From positions 1-64,000 of the forward strand of contig JACPRD010000059.1 in the NCBI GenBank assembly GCA_016190145.1: a stretch of DNA of 64,000 nt. Reading direction: 5' to 3'. Position numbers and translations under genes: made by a program. Positions within the stretch are counted from its first letter, which is position 1. Every line of letters starts with the position of its first letter. This DNA is from Planctomycetota bacterium. Lineage in GTDB: Bacteria; Planctomycetota; MHYJ01; WSZJ01. A model generated the notes under the pieces. It had not been told where the DNA came from. It did no database searches and saw only the letters and a program-made list of their open reading frames with translations. This document shows positions 27,974 through 36,860 of the stretch, piece by piece.

Positions 27974-28567
27974 TCAGGTTCCCAGCCCGGATTCTTTCAA
28001 GGCTCGATTCAGCAGTTCGTCCAGGCCGAGCGGACGTGCCGTCTCCTCGATGTACTTCAGGTCGAGTCGAGGTCCGCTGACCTTGAGGACGCCGAGAACG
28101 TCGCGCCATTGCCGGTCGCTCACCATCCGGCCACGGCGGTACCAGTCGAGTTTCCTCAATACGATGTCTTCGGCTGATGTGATGCGGAGCTTCCGATCCG
28201 GCGCCTCCTCGAAGGCCGCCGAGACCGCCCGTCGCATCTGGGCGGCGTCCAGTGGATTGCCGCCTTCCTGGAACAGATCGATTTTTCGCATCGTCTTCAA
28301 TTCGATGACGTTGAAAGAGCCCTTCCGCGAGAGCGCCTCGCGGACGGCGGCTTCCTCAACATAGAAGTCCCCTGTCAGCGCCTGCACCAGCGGGCGAACG
28401 CGATCCGCGGAGAGGCGGATCAGGAAGTCCGAATCCTGCGTCGGTCGGGGCTCGCCGTGGATGCCGCAGGCCATCGAGCCGCCGAGGACATAGGGAATGC
28501 CGAGCTTCTCCAGGAGCTCAGCCATGCGGAGGGTCAACTCGACGGCCTCGGAGAGGGGCACGGTCAA
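27974..28567 (-). CDS. Nucleotidyltransferase-fold protein
   Basis: 197 aa. VLGGSMACGIHGEPRPTQDSDFLI holds the GG-S...D-x-D core of the polymerase-beta-like nucleotidyltransferase fold, split here as GGSMA and TQDSDF. RITSAEDIVLRKLDWYRRG is typical of the DUF/AbiEii-related group that uses a K...R helix. Its start overlaps the stop of the small upstream gene by 4 nt. Likely the toxin-like half of a two-gene module. Confidence 0.78.
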   Translation of the reverse strand: MTVPLSEAVELTLRMAELLEKLGIPYVLGGSMACGIHGEPRPTQDSDFLIRLSADRVRPLVQALTGDFYVEEAAVREALSRKGSFNVIELKTMRKIDLFQEGGNPLDAAQMRRAVSAAFEEAPDRKLRITSAEDIVLRKLDWYRRGRMVSDRQWRDVLGVLKVSGPRLDLKYIEETARPLGLDELLNRALKESGLGT

Positions 28568-28851
28568 TACCCCTCTTTGACCGGATCCCAGGCGAAGACC
28601 TTGAGCATGGTCTCCCGGTCCAGGCGCAGAGATGCCACTCGAAGCTGGATCTCCCGCTCCGATGCCGCCGGATGACGCATGCGCACGCCGGCGCGAGCCA
28701 GCTCCTCACAGGCCAGGTTCATGTCCCGGATCAACTGCACCTTTCGCCAGGAGGGCATCGCTCGCCAGCCCTCGATCAGAATCTGCTCGATCTCGGGCGA
28801 CGTGTCCTCCGCCTGTGTCCGATAGCCCTCCGGTACGGTTGTTCCCGGCAT
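28564..28851 (-). CDS. Small helical partner of the nucleotidyltransferase
   Basis: 95 aa, all helical: DTSPEIEQILIEGWRAMPSW, VQLIRDMNLACEELARAGV, RHPAASEREIQLRVASLRL. I know this pattern as a small protein often encoded with such nucleotidyltransferases; its biochemical role is not established. Translationally coupled (ATGA). A toxin-antitoxin-like pairing is inferred. Confidence 0.65.
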   Translation of the reverse strand: MPGTTVPEGYRTQAEDTSPEIEQILIEGWRAMPSWRKVQLIRDMNLACEELARAGVRMRHPAASEREIQLRVASLRLDRETMLKVFAWDPVKEGY

Positions 28852-28904
28852 GATCTTCAGGATACCAAGCGGCGGCGGTGAGCGCGAATCGGTCAGCGGC
28901 TTGC

Positions 28905-28950
28905 AGTGCGTGCCGTTCCCGTTCCCCCGTTCGCCCTTACCCCGTTCCCC
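28905..28950. repeat. CGTTCCC-type repeat
   Basis: Degenerate units CGTTCCC, CGTTCGC and CGTTCCC with T/C spacers between 28851 and the stop of the dehydrogenase. The reverse complement matches the GGGAACG units at 18138 and 40327. Confidence 0.5.
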
Positions 28951-31296
28951 TTACTCTCCCCCCGGCGTCCAGATGTTCTTCACCTGCGTGGCCTCGCGCA
29001 GGAATTCCGCCCCCTCGCCCTCGGCCGCGTCGACCCAGTTGCGCTTCGCTTTCCACTCGCACCAGGTGCGCTTCATGTTTCCGGCGCTCGCCGCCTCCGC
29101 CACTTTGGCGCTCTCCTGCGAACCAAAGGACCAGATCGCGTCCACGTCGTCATGGCCGGCGAGGACTCTCGCAAGGACGTCGCGTTTTCCGGTGACGATG
29201 TTCACGACGCCGGGCGGGACGTCGGAGGTTTCGAGGACCTGGTAGAAGTCCGTGGCGCTCAGCGGGTGCGTTTCGCTGGGGACCGCAACGACCGTGTTCC
29301 CCATCGCGATCGCAGGGCCGACGAGGGAGACCAATCCCAGAAGCGGGCACTCTTCCGGCGCCACGAGGCCGAGGACGCCGATGGGCTCGATGTGGGCGAT
29401 GGTGAGGCCGCGAAGGGGCGCGCCGTGGACGGCGCCGTCGTACTTGTCGGCCCAGGCGGCGTACGTGAACAGGCGCGAAACGGCCGTGGCGACTTCGGTC
29501 TGGCCTTCGCGCCCCGTCTGCCGCGCGATGCGGGCGGCGAACTCGTCGGCGCGCGCGGAGAGGTTCTCGGCGACGTAGTAGAGGATCTGCGCGCGGCTCG
29601 CCGCCGTCGTGAAGCCCCATCCCTCCGCTGCGTGCGCGGCTTCGACCGCGTTTCGGATGTCCTTGCGGTTCCCGTCGCCGACCTCGCCGATCGCGCGCCC
29701 CGCCGGGTCGTTCACCACGATCGAATACCCCGAGTCCGGCCGCGCCTGCTTCCCGCCGATGAACATCTTCGCCGTCCGGTCCACCGCCGCACCGGCCTTC
29801 GGCGCCCGCGCCGCCTTCGGCGTGAACGTCGAATGCGGCAACACCCGCTTCACGTATTCGTAAATCCCCTCGCGCCCCCCCTCGCGCCCGAATCCCGACT
29901 CGCGGTACCCGCCAAACCCGACGGCGGCGTCGAAGAGGTTCGTGGAGTTGATCCAGACCGTGCCGGCCTTGACCTTGCGCGCGTAGTCGAGCGCGAGGTT
30001 CACGTTTTCGGTCCATATGGAAGCGGCGAGCCCGTAGCGCGTGTTGTTGGCGAGCGCGACGGCCTCGGCGGGGGTGCGGAACGTCATGCTGACGAGGACG
30101 GGGCCGAAGATTTCGACCTGGGCGATGGTGGAAGCGGGGGTGACGTTGGTGAACAGGGACGGCGGGTAGAAGCAGCCTTCCTTCGGGCACGCCCAGGACG
30201 GCTGCCAGAGCTTCGCGCCCTCGTCGACGCCCTTCTGCACGAGCCCCTTGATCCGCTCGAGCTGCACGGGCGCGACGATCGCGCCGATGTCCACGGCCTT
30301 GTCGAGCGGGTCGCCGACGCGCAGTTTTTCCATGCGGTCGCGCAGCTTGCGGATGAGGCGGTCGGCGATGCCTTCCTGGACGAGGAGGCGCGAGCCGGCG
30401 CAGCAGACCTGGCCCTGGTTGAACCAGATGGCGTCGACGACGCCTTCGACGACGGAGTCGAGGTCGGCGTCCTCGAACACCCCGAACGGCGACTTGCCGC
30501 CGAGCTCGAGCGAAAGTTTCTTCCCGGTGCCCGCGGTGGCCTTGCGGAGGATCCTCCCGACGTCGGTCGAGCCCGTGAACGCGATCTTGTCGACGTCCGG
30601 GTGCTCGACGAGCGCGGCGCCCGTCCGCCCGTCGCCCGTCACGATGTTCACGACGCCCGGCGGCACGCCCGCCGCGACGCACAGCTCCGCGAACGCGAGG
30701 GCCGTCACGGAAGTGAACTCCGCGGGCTTGAGCACCACCGTGTTCCCCATCGCGATCGCCGGCGCGATCTTCCAGGCCAGCATGAGGAGAGGGAAGTTCC
30801 AGGGAATGATCTGCCCGATCACGCCCACGGGCGCGTACCCCGCGAACTCCGTCTCCGCCAGTTGCGCCCACCCCGCGTGGTGGTAGAAATGCCGCGCCAC
30901 GAGCGGCACGTCCGCATCCCGCGTCTCGCGGATCGGCTTCCCGTTGTCCATCGTCTCCAGCACCGCCAGCAGCCGCGCGTGCTTCTGCACCTGCCGCGCG
31001 ATCGCGTACAGCACCTTCGCCCGCTCGTGCCCCGGTGTTTTCGACCACGCCGGAAACGCCTTCCGCGCCGCCGCCACCGCCGCATCGACCTCCGCCTTCG
31101 TCCCCTGCGCGACCCGCGCGAGCACCTTCCCTGTCGCGGGATTGAACGAATCGAAGTGCCCCGACCCCCCGACCATCTGCCCGCCGATGAAATGCCCCAT
31201 CGTCCGCTTGCGCTCGTCGAGCCAGCGGTCGGCGATCGACGGCGACTCCGGCGCGGGGCCGAACTCCAGCGTTTCGAGGACTTCGGCGACTTTCAT
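28951..31296 (-). CDS. Double-domain aldehyde dehydrogenase
   Basis: 781 aa, about twice the usual ALDH length minus 200. Domain 1 (about 30-490) is complete: PWNFPLLMLAWKIAPAIAMG, FTGSTDVG, catalytic Glu in LELGGKSP, catalytic Cys in NQGQVCCAGSR, and EIFGPV. Domain 2 (about 505-781) has the NAD-fold part (APEECPLLGLVSLVGPAIAMG) but replaces the ELGG and Cys segments with MKRTWCEWKAK, so it is probably non-catalytic and may serve assembly. Such tandem ALDHs occur with DeoC and would oxidise acetaldehyde released from deoxyribose phosphate. A DeoC gene is 3 kb away on the same strand. Confidence 0.9.
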   Translation of the reverse strand: MKVAEVLETLEFGPAPESPSIADRWLDERKRTMGHFIGGQMVGGSGHFDSFNPATGKVLARVAQGTKAEVDAAVAAARKAFPAWSKTPGHERAKVLYAIARQVQKHARLLAVLETMDNGKPIRETRDADVPLVARHFYHHAGWAQLAETEFAGYAPVGVIGQIIPWNFPLLMLAWKIAPAIAMGNTVVLKPAEFTSVTALAFAELCVAAGVPPGVVNIVTGDGRTGAALVEHPDVDKIAFTGSTDVGRILRKATAGTGKKLSLELGGKSPFGVFEDADLDSVVEGVVDAIWFNQGQVCCAGSRLLVQEGIADRLIRKLRDRMEKLRVGDPLDKAVDIGAIVAPVQLERIKGLVQKGVDEGAKLWQPSWACPKEGCFYPPSLFTNVTPASTIAQVEIFGPVLVSMTFRTPAEAVALANNTRYGLAASIWTENVNLALDYARKVKAGTVWINSTNLFDAAVGFGGYRESGFGREGGREGIYEYVKRVLPHSTFTPKAARAPKAGAAVDRTAKMFIGGKQARPDSGYSIVVNDPAGRAIGEVGDGNRKDIRNAVEAAHAAEGWGFTTAASRAQILYYVAENLSARADEFAARIARQTGREGQTEVATAVSRLFTYAAWADKYDGAVHGAPLRGLTIAHIEPIGVLGLVAPEECPLLGLVSLVGPAIAMGNTVVAVPSETHPLSATDFYQVLETSDVPPGVVNIVTGKRDVLARVLAGHDDVDAIWSFGSQESAKVAEAASAGNMKRTWCEWKAKRNWVDAAEGEGAEFLREATQVKNIWTPGGE

Positions 31297-31326
31297 TTCA
31301 AGGCTCCGGGGAATGAAGGGTGGGTT

Positions 31327-31672
31327 CGTGTGTCGTGCTTCGTGCTTCGTGCGTCGTGGTTCGTTCCTCGTTATTCGTTACTCGTTTCTCGTTTCGGCGC
31401 TGCGCGGGCGAGCGGCAAGGCGACATGAGAACCTGCGGGGAAGGGGGGATCAATTGGAATCAGGCCGACGCTTGCGGTGTCGACCCGGCGCGGCGCAGCC
31501 GCGCCCCCTTTACCTTTCCCTGTCGTTTGCGCGGACGAACGACAGGTAAAGGTAAAGGGGAAAGGTAGAGTTCAAGGGGGCCGCTTCGCGGCCTCGCGCT
31601 GCGGGGTGGGTTCCACCCGAGGATGGGAACACGAGGCACGACGCACGAGGCACGACGCACGAAACTTGACTT
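31327..31672. repeat. Nested inverted heptad repeats (CGTGCTT / CACGACG)
   Basis: The 480-base gap 31297-31775 contains no gene. Ten consecutive 7-nt units, all beginning CGT, drift from CGTGTGT to CGTTTCG at 31327-31396. Five CACGAGG/CACGACG units at 31630-31664 are their reverse complements. Between them is an inverted repeat of TTTACCTTTCC type (about 31509-31565). Confidence 0.85.
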
Positions 31673-31775
31673 CGCAAGTGTCAACCGCCTTTCCACCCTC
31701 CATCGCCTCCCGAATCGTAAGTCCTTTCACCGCAACGCCTGCTCCATGGCACGCGGGATGCACTCGCCTCCCCCC

Positions 31776-32630
31776 ATGCGCCTGATTCTCTTCCTCGCCC
31801 TCTCCCTCCCCGCCGCCGCCCAGGACGCGCCCTCCTGGCGCTTCCGCGCGGGCGACCGCTTCACCTGGGAATGCCGTTCCGAGTACACATTCTCCTCGAT
31901 GCGCACGCGCGACGGCGTGACGAGTCGGGTGACGAGCCCGCAGGTCGAGGCGCTGACCGTCGTCGCGGACGTCGAGTCGGTCGGCGACGATGGCGCGGCG
32001 CGGCTCGCGTTCGAGGTCACGGCGCTTTCGATCGACGCGGTCTGGCACGACACGGGGATGCGGGCGCGGTGGGACTCGAAGGAGGACAAGGACGTCGTCG
32101 CGGGGTTCGTGAGGTACGCGGCGATCGTCGGGCACCGGTTTCGGGCGCTCATCGCCGCCGACGGCGCGATCCGCGAGCTCGACGGCGGCGAATGGCCGAA
32201 GGACCGGGATCTGCCGCGGAAGAAACGGACGAGTCAGGGCGAAGAAAAAGCGGCCGACACCGCGCGCGACCCGACGCCGGCCCGGACGTGGCTCGAGCTC
32301 ATGTTCGCGACGACGCCGCGGCGCGAAGCGGCGTGGGAGAAGCTGCTGGTCGTGCCGGCGCCGGAAGCGTTCGCGTTCGCGGCGGACGGACGCGACAAGG
32401 CGGGGCCGCACGACTGCGCACGCACGAAATTCGGGACGCGGGCGAAGGCGGAGGACGGGAAAGAGGTGCCGGTCGAGAACCGGAAAAAGGGAAGGTCGTG
32501 GTGGTCGGGGAGGATGGGGGCTGTCGTGAAGGCGGAGGTGGAGGGGAGGGAAGAGGCGGTGAGGTACAGGCCGGGGGAGTACGGGGAGGTGAGGGCGGAG
32601 GTGGAGATGAAGAAGAGAGAGGGACGGTAG
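31776..32630 (+). CDS. Secreted hypothetical protein
   Basis: 284 aa from ATG 31776, which opens a clean signal peptide (MRLILFLALSLPAAAQ); upstream ATGs at 31746 and 31758 are alternatives and no strong ribosome site is seen. The mature part is beta-rich at first (WRFRAGDRFTWECRSEYTF, VTVVADVESVGDDGAARL-like), then charged. Family not recognised; it resembles planctomycete exported proteins of unknown role. Confidence 0.65.
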   Translation: MRLILFLALSLPAAAQDAPSWRFRAGDRFTWECRSEYTFSSMRTRDGVTSRVTSPQVEALTVVADVESVGDDGAARLAFEVTALSIDAVWHDTGMRARWDSKEDKDVVAGFVRYAAIVGHRFRALIAADGAIRELDGGEWPKDRDLPRKKRTSQGEEKAADTARDPTPARTWLELMFATTPRREAAWEKLLVVPAPEAFAFAADGRDKAGPHDCARTKFGTRAKAEDGKEVPVENRKKGRSWWSGRMGAVVKAEVEGREEAVRYRPGEYGEVRAEVEMKKREGR

Positions 32631-32644
32631 CGAAGGGCAATTTT

Positions 32645-32674
32645 GAATGTTGAGTTGTGAATGTTGAATTTGAG
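32645..32674. repeat. GAATGTT heptad repeat
   Basis: Units GAATGTT, GAGTTGT, GAATGTT, GAATTTG in the 54-base gap between convergent genes. Confidence 0.6.
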
Positions 32675-32684
32675 ACGCAGACGG

Positions 32685-33182
32685 CTAGTGAGCGCCGGGC
32701 AGCGCGTCCGCGGTCAGGAGGCCCACTCCTTTTCCCTCGACGATCAGGCCCGTGATCTTCCCGGACTCGACCTCGATGCGAACGGGGTGCGATTTACCGT
32801 CCTTCCCAGCGATGTTGAAATTCAGGATCGCGTGCTCCGTCCTGTGAAACCCGTCCCAGCCCAGCGTCAGGCCGCCCGTGGAGCTCATCGACGTCGTGCT
32901 GCACGCGCCCGCCCAGATCTCGGGATGCCCGCGCCCGAACGACTCCAGCGAGGCCGCGACCTCCGGAGCGGCCTCCGCGCCCGCCGCGGCCCAGTTCCCC
33001 GCCGCCATCTCCGCGAGGAACCGTTTCGCCACGTCCCCCGGCCTGACCGCCGAGGACGTCGCCGTCACGAGGACTCCCACCGCGACCGCGCCCGCGACGA
33101 GGCCGGCGCCGCCCAGCAGGAGCAGCACGATCAGCACCGCCTTGAATGTCGATGGCCCCTCCCGCTTGAATTCGGCGTCCAT
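32685..33182 (-). CDS. One-TM protein, paralog 3 of 3
   Basis: 165 aa. MDAEFKREGPSTFKAVL precedes one membrane helix (IVLLLLGGAGLVAGAVAVGVLV). The outer domain ends GKSHPVRIEVESGKITGLIVEG, a two-strand close typical of Coa1/Tim21-like or NTF2-like small domains. Shares start and plan with the gene at 33552-34136 (MNAEFHP..., FLREM/FLAEM, VTEIW/ITGLI). Spaced 2 nt from the next gene upstream. Function unknown. Confidence 0.65.
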   Translation of the reverse strand: MDAEFKREGPSTFKAVLIVLLLLGGAGLVAGAVAVGVLVTATSSAVRPGDVAKRFLAEMAAGNWAAAGAEAAPEVAASLESFGRGHPEIWAGACSTTSMSSTGGLTLGWDGFHRTEHAILNFNIAGKDGKSHPVRIEVESGKITGLIVEGKGVGLLTADALPGAH

Positions 33183-33184
33183 CG

Positions 33185-33547
33185 CTAGCGCCACTCCATG
33201 TCGCCGGGCGAGTACGGACGCCCGTCGACCTCGATGCCCGTCACCTCGTCCCCCTCGATGCACACCTCCACGACGTGCTTCACGCCGCTTCCGGACTGGA
33301 TCGTGTACGTGTAGCGGGAAGGGGATCCCGCGCGGCCGGTGCGCGCGGCGATGGGGACGGTCGAGCGGGAGACCATCGTGGGGGCGGCGTGTCTGATCTC
33401 CGGGCGCGAGTGAATGCGGGCCGGCGCGAGGAGGAACCAGCCGACGGCCAGGGCGGGGATGGAGAAGACGGACGCCCATGCCAGGACGACGACGACGAGG
33501 ACGGCGACCCAGGCGGAGGAAGCGGGGCGGGGGGAGGGGGCGACCAT
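33185..33547 (-). CDS. One-TM protein, paralog 2 of 3 (short)
   Basis: 120 aa. One long membrane helix (VLVVVVLAWASVFSIPALAVGWFLL), then a domain reduced to YTYTIQSGSGVKHVVEVC and EVTGIEVDGRPYSP, the same terminal strands as its two neighbours. It lacks the central helical part, so it is a shortened paralog. Function unknown. Confidence 0.6.
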   Translation of the reverse strand: MVAPSPRPASSAWVAVLVVVVLAWASVFSIPALAVGWFLLAPARIHSRPEIRHAAPTMVSRSTVPIAARTGRAGSPSRYTYTIQSGSGVKHVVEVCIEGDEVTGIEVDGRPYSPGDMEWR

Positions 33548-33551
33548 GGAG

Positions 33552-34136
33552 TTACCGTTCCTCCTCGGGCTCGACGACCGGGCTCGGGGGCTCGATGGCT
33601 TTCGGTGCCGGCACGGTGATGGAAGGGGGTTCCGGCGCGACGGGCAGGACGCACTCGCCGCCGATCCAGATTTCGGTGACGACGCCCGACTCCAGAACGA
33701 GTGCGACGTCGCGCTTCTGTCCGTCCTTGCCTTCGACTTCCCACAGCGACTCCACGCGTTCGACGGCGCGGATGCCGCGCTCGCCGAGGACGAGGTCGCC
33801 GGTGCAGTGGCGGGAGCGCAGGCGGAATTTCGGGCCCCAGACGCCGGCCTGGGACTTGGCCACGGCTTCCAGGCCCGACGCTACGGCGGGCGAGGTCAGG
33901 GTTGCGGCGCGCGTCGCGCGTCCCCCGCTCATTTCGCGGAGGAAGTCTTCGGCGGCGTGGTGTCCGTGCCGGGCGGGTTTTTCGACGGCGAGGGCGATGC
34001 CGGCGACGCAGGCGACCGCTCCGGCTCCGACGAGGCCGAGGGCGGCGACGAAGCCGAAGGCGAACCAGAGGATGCGCGAAGGTCCGCGGTGGAGTTTGGC
34101 GACGGGCACGTTTTCAGGATGGAATTCCGCGTTCAT
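33552..34136 (-). CDS. One-TM protein, paralog 1 of 3
   Basis: 194 aa. Cytoplasmic start MNAEFHPENVPVAKLHRG, one membrane helix (ILWFAFGFVAALGLVGAGAV), a helical segment (AAEDFLREMSGG), then strands WEVEGKDGQKRDVALVLESG and VVTEIWIGG, and a Pro-rich tail ending PEEER. First gene of a three-gene minus-strand operon of related proteins. Function unknown. Confidence 0.65.
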   Translation of the reverse strand: MNAEFHPENVPVAKLHRGPSRILWFAFGFVAALGLVGAGAVACVAGIALAVEKPARHGHHAAEDFLREMSGGRATRAATLTSPAVASGLEAVAKSQAGVWGPKFRLRSRHCTGDLVLGERGIRAVERVESLWEVEGKDGQKRDVALVLESGVVTEIWIGGECVLPVAPEPPSITVPAPKAIEPPSPVVEPEEER

Positions 34137-34253
34137 GATCCTCGTCCTCCCTCAAGGCGCTCCGCTGCGGACTGCAGGGGGCTGTGAGAAGAAGAGGTAA
34201 TCGTGAGGCGGTGGCTTTTGAGGAATCTGGAGGGGAGTGTTGAGCGGGGTGGA

Positions 34254-34412
34254 GCCATAAGCCATAAGCCATAAGTCGCCGCCGGGCGGACGGTTCATCC
34301 GAGGTTGGCGGCTCCGACTGGAGCCCGATGTGCGTCGTTCCAGCCACAAGCGCAGATGTCGCGCAACCCCCGCTGCAGCCGTCGCTTATGGCTTATGGCC
34401 TATGGCTTATGG
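34254..34412. repeat. Inverted heptads GCCATAA / CTTATGG
   Basis: Three GCCATAA units (34254-34274) and four CTTATGG/CCTATGG units (34385-34412), reverse complements about 110 nt apart, in the 291-base gap between the TM operon and deoC. No gene in the gap. Confidence 0.8.
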
Positions 34413-34427
34413 CTCGCCCGGCAGCGT

Positions 34428-35423
34428 CTAAACCATGGGATGATGATGCGCCGCGGAATACTCTCCCGTGATGAAATGCGATAACTGCCGCTCAATGTCA
34501 CTGAGCAGCGTACTCGCCCCCAGCCGGAAAAGACCCGGCTCCAGCCAGTCGTTCCCCAGTTCCTCTTTCATCAGAATCATCCAGTCCAACGCCTGCTTCG
34601 CCGTGCGGATACCGCCCGCGGGCTTGAACCCGACCCGATGCCGCGTGTCCGTCAGGTAGTCCCGAATCGCCCGCGTCATCACCAGCCCGAACGGCAGCGT
34701 CGCGTTCACCGACTCCTTCCCCGTCGACGTCTTGATGAAGTCCGCCCCCGCCTGCATCGCCACGTGGCTCGCCACCGCGACGTTCCGCAGCGTCCCCAGC
34801 TCGCCCGTCGCGAGAATCACCTTGAGATGCGCAGGGCCGCACGCCTCGCGGAAAAGCTTCACTTCGTCGTAGAGCCCCTTCCAGTCGCCCGTCAGCACGT
34901 GCACGCGCGAAATCACCACGTCGATCTCGGAAGCCCCCGCAATCACGCTCCGGCGCACTTCCTCGATCTTGAGGTCGAGCGGCGTCTGCGCCGCCGGAAA
35001 TCCCGTGGAGACCGCGGCGACCGGAATGCCGCTTCCGCGCAGCGCCTCGACCGCGACCGGCACGAGGTTGTGGTAGACGCACACGGCGCCGGTCGTGATG
35101 CGCCGGCCGCCGAGGCCCATGGCCTCCAGCAGGTCCTCGCGGACGGGGCGGCGCGCCTTGGCGCACAGGCGCTGGACGTTGCTCGGCGTGTCGTCGCCGG
35201 CGAGCGTCGTGAGGTCGATGAGCGTCACGGCCTTCACGAGCCACGCGGCCTGCCATTCCTTTTTCACCGTGCGGCGCGCAGGGAGCGACGCCGCGCGCCG
35301 CTCGACGGCGCTGCGGTTGATGCGGAGCCCCGCGAGGCGGTCGAGGTCGAGAGGCACGCCCGGGTTGCGGGGGGCTTCGGGGATTCTGGAAGCGGTCTCG
35401 GCGCGCTGGAGGCTGACGGGCAT
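34428..35423 (-). CDS. deoC: Deoxyribose-phosphate aldolase, long form
   Basis: 331 aa, the long eukaryote-like DERA form (about 310-330 aa) as against the 267-aa copy at 14994. Motifs: VTLIDLTTLAGDDT, VCVYHNLV, AAVSTGFPAAQTPLDLK, EIDVVISR, Schiff-base lysine in ADFIKTSTGK (Lys231), and GFKPAGGIRT. Splits deoxyribose 5-phosphate; acetaldehyde could pass to the double ALDH upstream on the same strand. The 280 bases beyond its start (35424-35665) hold a palindrome and no gene. Confidence 0.93.
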   Translation of the reverse strand: MPVSLQRAETASRIPEAPRNPGVPLDLDRLAGLRINRSAVERRAASLPARRTVKKEWQAAWLVKAVTLIDLTTLAGDDTPSNVQRLCAKARRPVREDLLEAMGLGGRRITTGAVCVYHNLVPVAVEALRGSGIPVAAVSTGFPAAQTPLDLKIEEVRRSVIAGASEIDVVISRVHVLTGDWKGLYDEVKLFREACGPAHLKVILATGELGTLRNVAVASHVAMQAGADFIKTSTGKESVNATLPFGLVMTRAIRDYLTDTRHRVGFKPAGGIRTAKQALDWMILMKEELGNDWLEPGLFRLGASTLLSDIERQLSHFITGEYSAAHHHPMV

Positions 35424-35485
35424 GGGGGCGAATGATACGCCATTTCAGCCGGTCTCCTCAATCCGGAAGCCGGAACGCAGAAGAA

Positions 35486-35619
35486 GCGCGAATGCCCAAG
35501 GGCCAGGAAAACTGTCGATTCACAAGAAATCAAGCCCAGGTCGCGGATCCGAGGTCGGCCCGGGTTGGGAATTGAAACGTCGACGGTTTGTACGTTTCCC
35601 TGGCCCTTGGGCTTCGCGC
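35486..35619. repeat. Inverted repeat with CCCAAGGGCCAGG core
   Basis: Arms 35486-35512 and 35594-35619 pair over about 26 nt with few mismatches around an 81-nt loop, between two divergent genes. Confidence 0.75.
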
Positions 35620-35665
35620 TTTCCGACTTTCCGCCATGTTTCGCGGTACCATGGGCGGTCAGCCC

Positions 35666-36847
35666 ATGCGCACACTGACCGCCCTCCTTCTCACCCTCCT
35701 CGCCGGCTGCGGCCCGTTCTCCCACAACGACACCGACGCCGCCTGGCTCGTGCCCGAAACCCGCCGCGCGAGCCGCGAACTTCCGGACCTCGATCCCGCG
35801 AAAACCTTCCGCGTCGCCGTCTACGGCGACGTCCACTGCGGCCGCCTGGAGCACCGCGCCGTCGTCGCGGCCATCCGGCGCGAGAAGCCCGACCTCGTCG
35901 TCTACATGGGTGACGCGCTCGACTGCCGGCCGCTGGGGCACTTGCCGGATTGCGGGGAAGCGGCGTACGCGATTCCGCTCTGGCCGCAGTTTTATCGCGG
36001 GCGGCCGGCGTTCAGTTTCCTTTCCTTCGTGCCGTTCCCGGCGGTCGTGCACGAGCTCCTGCTCAACGGCCCCTGGCCGATCCGCCACGCCAACGGCCTC
36101 AACGACTTCCTCGAGGACTCCGCGCCGCTCCGGCTCGAGGACGGCGTTCCGTTCCTGTTCGTGCCGGGGAACCACGACGTCTTCCACGAATTCGACCGAG
36201 GGGAGATCGCGCGGCTGTTCGGCGAGCCGGGGGGCGAGGGCGGGCGCGACCCCGAGGCGCTGTGGTTCGCGACGGACGCCGGCGGCGTGCGGTTCGTCGT
36301 CCTGAACACCGGCACCGACACTCCCTGCGACGGCGAGCCGCTCGCGGAGGACGGCGCGCAGCTCCGCTGGCTCGACGCGCAGCTCGCCGGCGCCGAGGCC
36401 CGCGGAATGACCGCGGTCGTCTGCGCCCACCTCCCGCCCCGCTCCTCCGGCACGAACGACCCGCCGCGCGAGGCCGTGACCGTCCGGTTGACGCAGCGCG
36501 TCATGGCCCACCCCTGCGTCCGCCTGGTCCTCTCCGGCCACATGCACGAGTACGAACGTGTCGAGCTCGCGCGCCGCAAAGGGCCCCCCGCGACCTTCGT
36601 CGTGACCGGCGGCGCCGGCGGCGTGTTCGACCGCGAGCCCGAGGACCGCGTCGGCGGCTCGCAGATCCTCATCGAAGACCGCCACCACTTCGTCCTCCTC
36701 GAATTCCGCGCCGCCGACGTCCACGGGAAATTCGTCGCCGTCGACGAGCCGCCGGACCGCACGGCGGGCGCCTCGCGGGACATCCCTCTCATGAGGAGCC
36801 CGCCGCCCTCGGACGAGTTCACGATCCCGCTGGTTTCGCCCCGCTGA
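35666..36847 (+). CDS. Lipoprotein metallophosphoesterase
   Basis: 393 aa from ATG 35666. Lipobox LLTLLAGC. Calcineurin-like motifs: YGDVHCG, YMGDALD, VPGNHDVFHEF, CAHLPPR and LSGHMHEYERVE, giving the two-metal centre. Extracytoplasmic purple-acid-phosphatase/calcineurin type. Fourteen bases separate it from the caspase gene, so the two are probably one transcript. Confidence 0.85.
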   Translation: MRTLTALLLTLLAGCGPFSHNDTDAAWLVPETRRASRELPDLDPAKTFRVAVYGDVHCGRLEHRAVVAAIRREKPDLVVYMGDALDCRPLGHLPDCGEAAYAIPLWPQFYRGRPAFSFLSFVPFPAVVHELLLNGPWPIRHANGLNDFLEDSAPLRLEDGVPFLFVPGNHDVFHEFDRGEIARLFGEPGGEGGRDPEALWFATDAGGVRFVVLNTGTDTPCDGEPLAEDGAQLRWLDAQLAGAEARGMTAVVCAHLPPRSSGTNDPPREAVTVRLTQRVMAHPCVRLVLSGHMHEYERVELARRKGPPATFVVTGGAGGVFDREPEDRVGGSQILIEDRHHFVLLEFRAADVHGKFVAVDEPPDRTAGASRDIPLMRSPPPSDEFTIPLVSPR

Positions 36848-36860
36848 ACCGGAGAAGCCG

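Noticed and set aside
31327-31672. CRISPR array
   Set aside because: Units are 7 nt with no spacers of constant length and no cas genes in the window.
34254-34412. Insertion-sequence terminal repeats
   Set aside because: The inverted heptads enclose only about 110 nt with no transposase and no target duplication.
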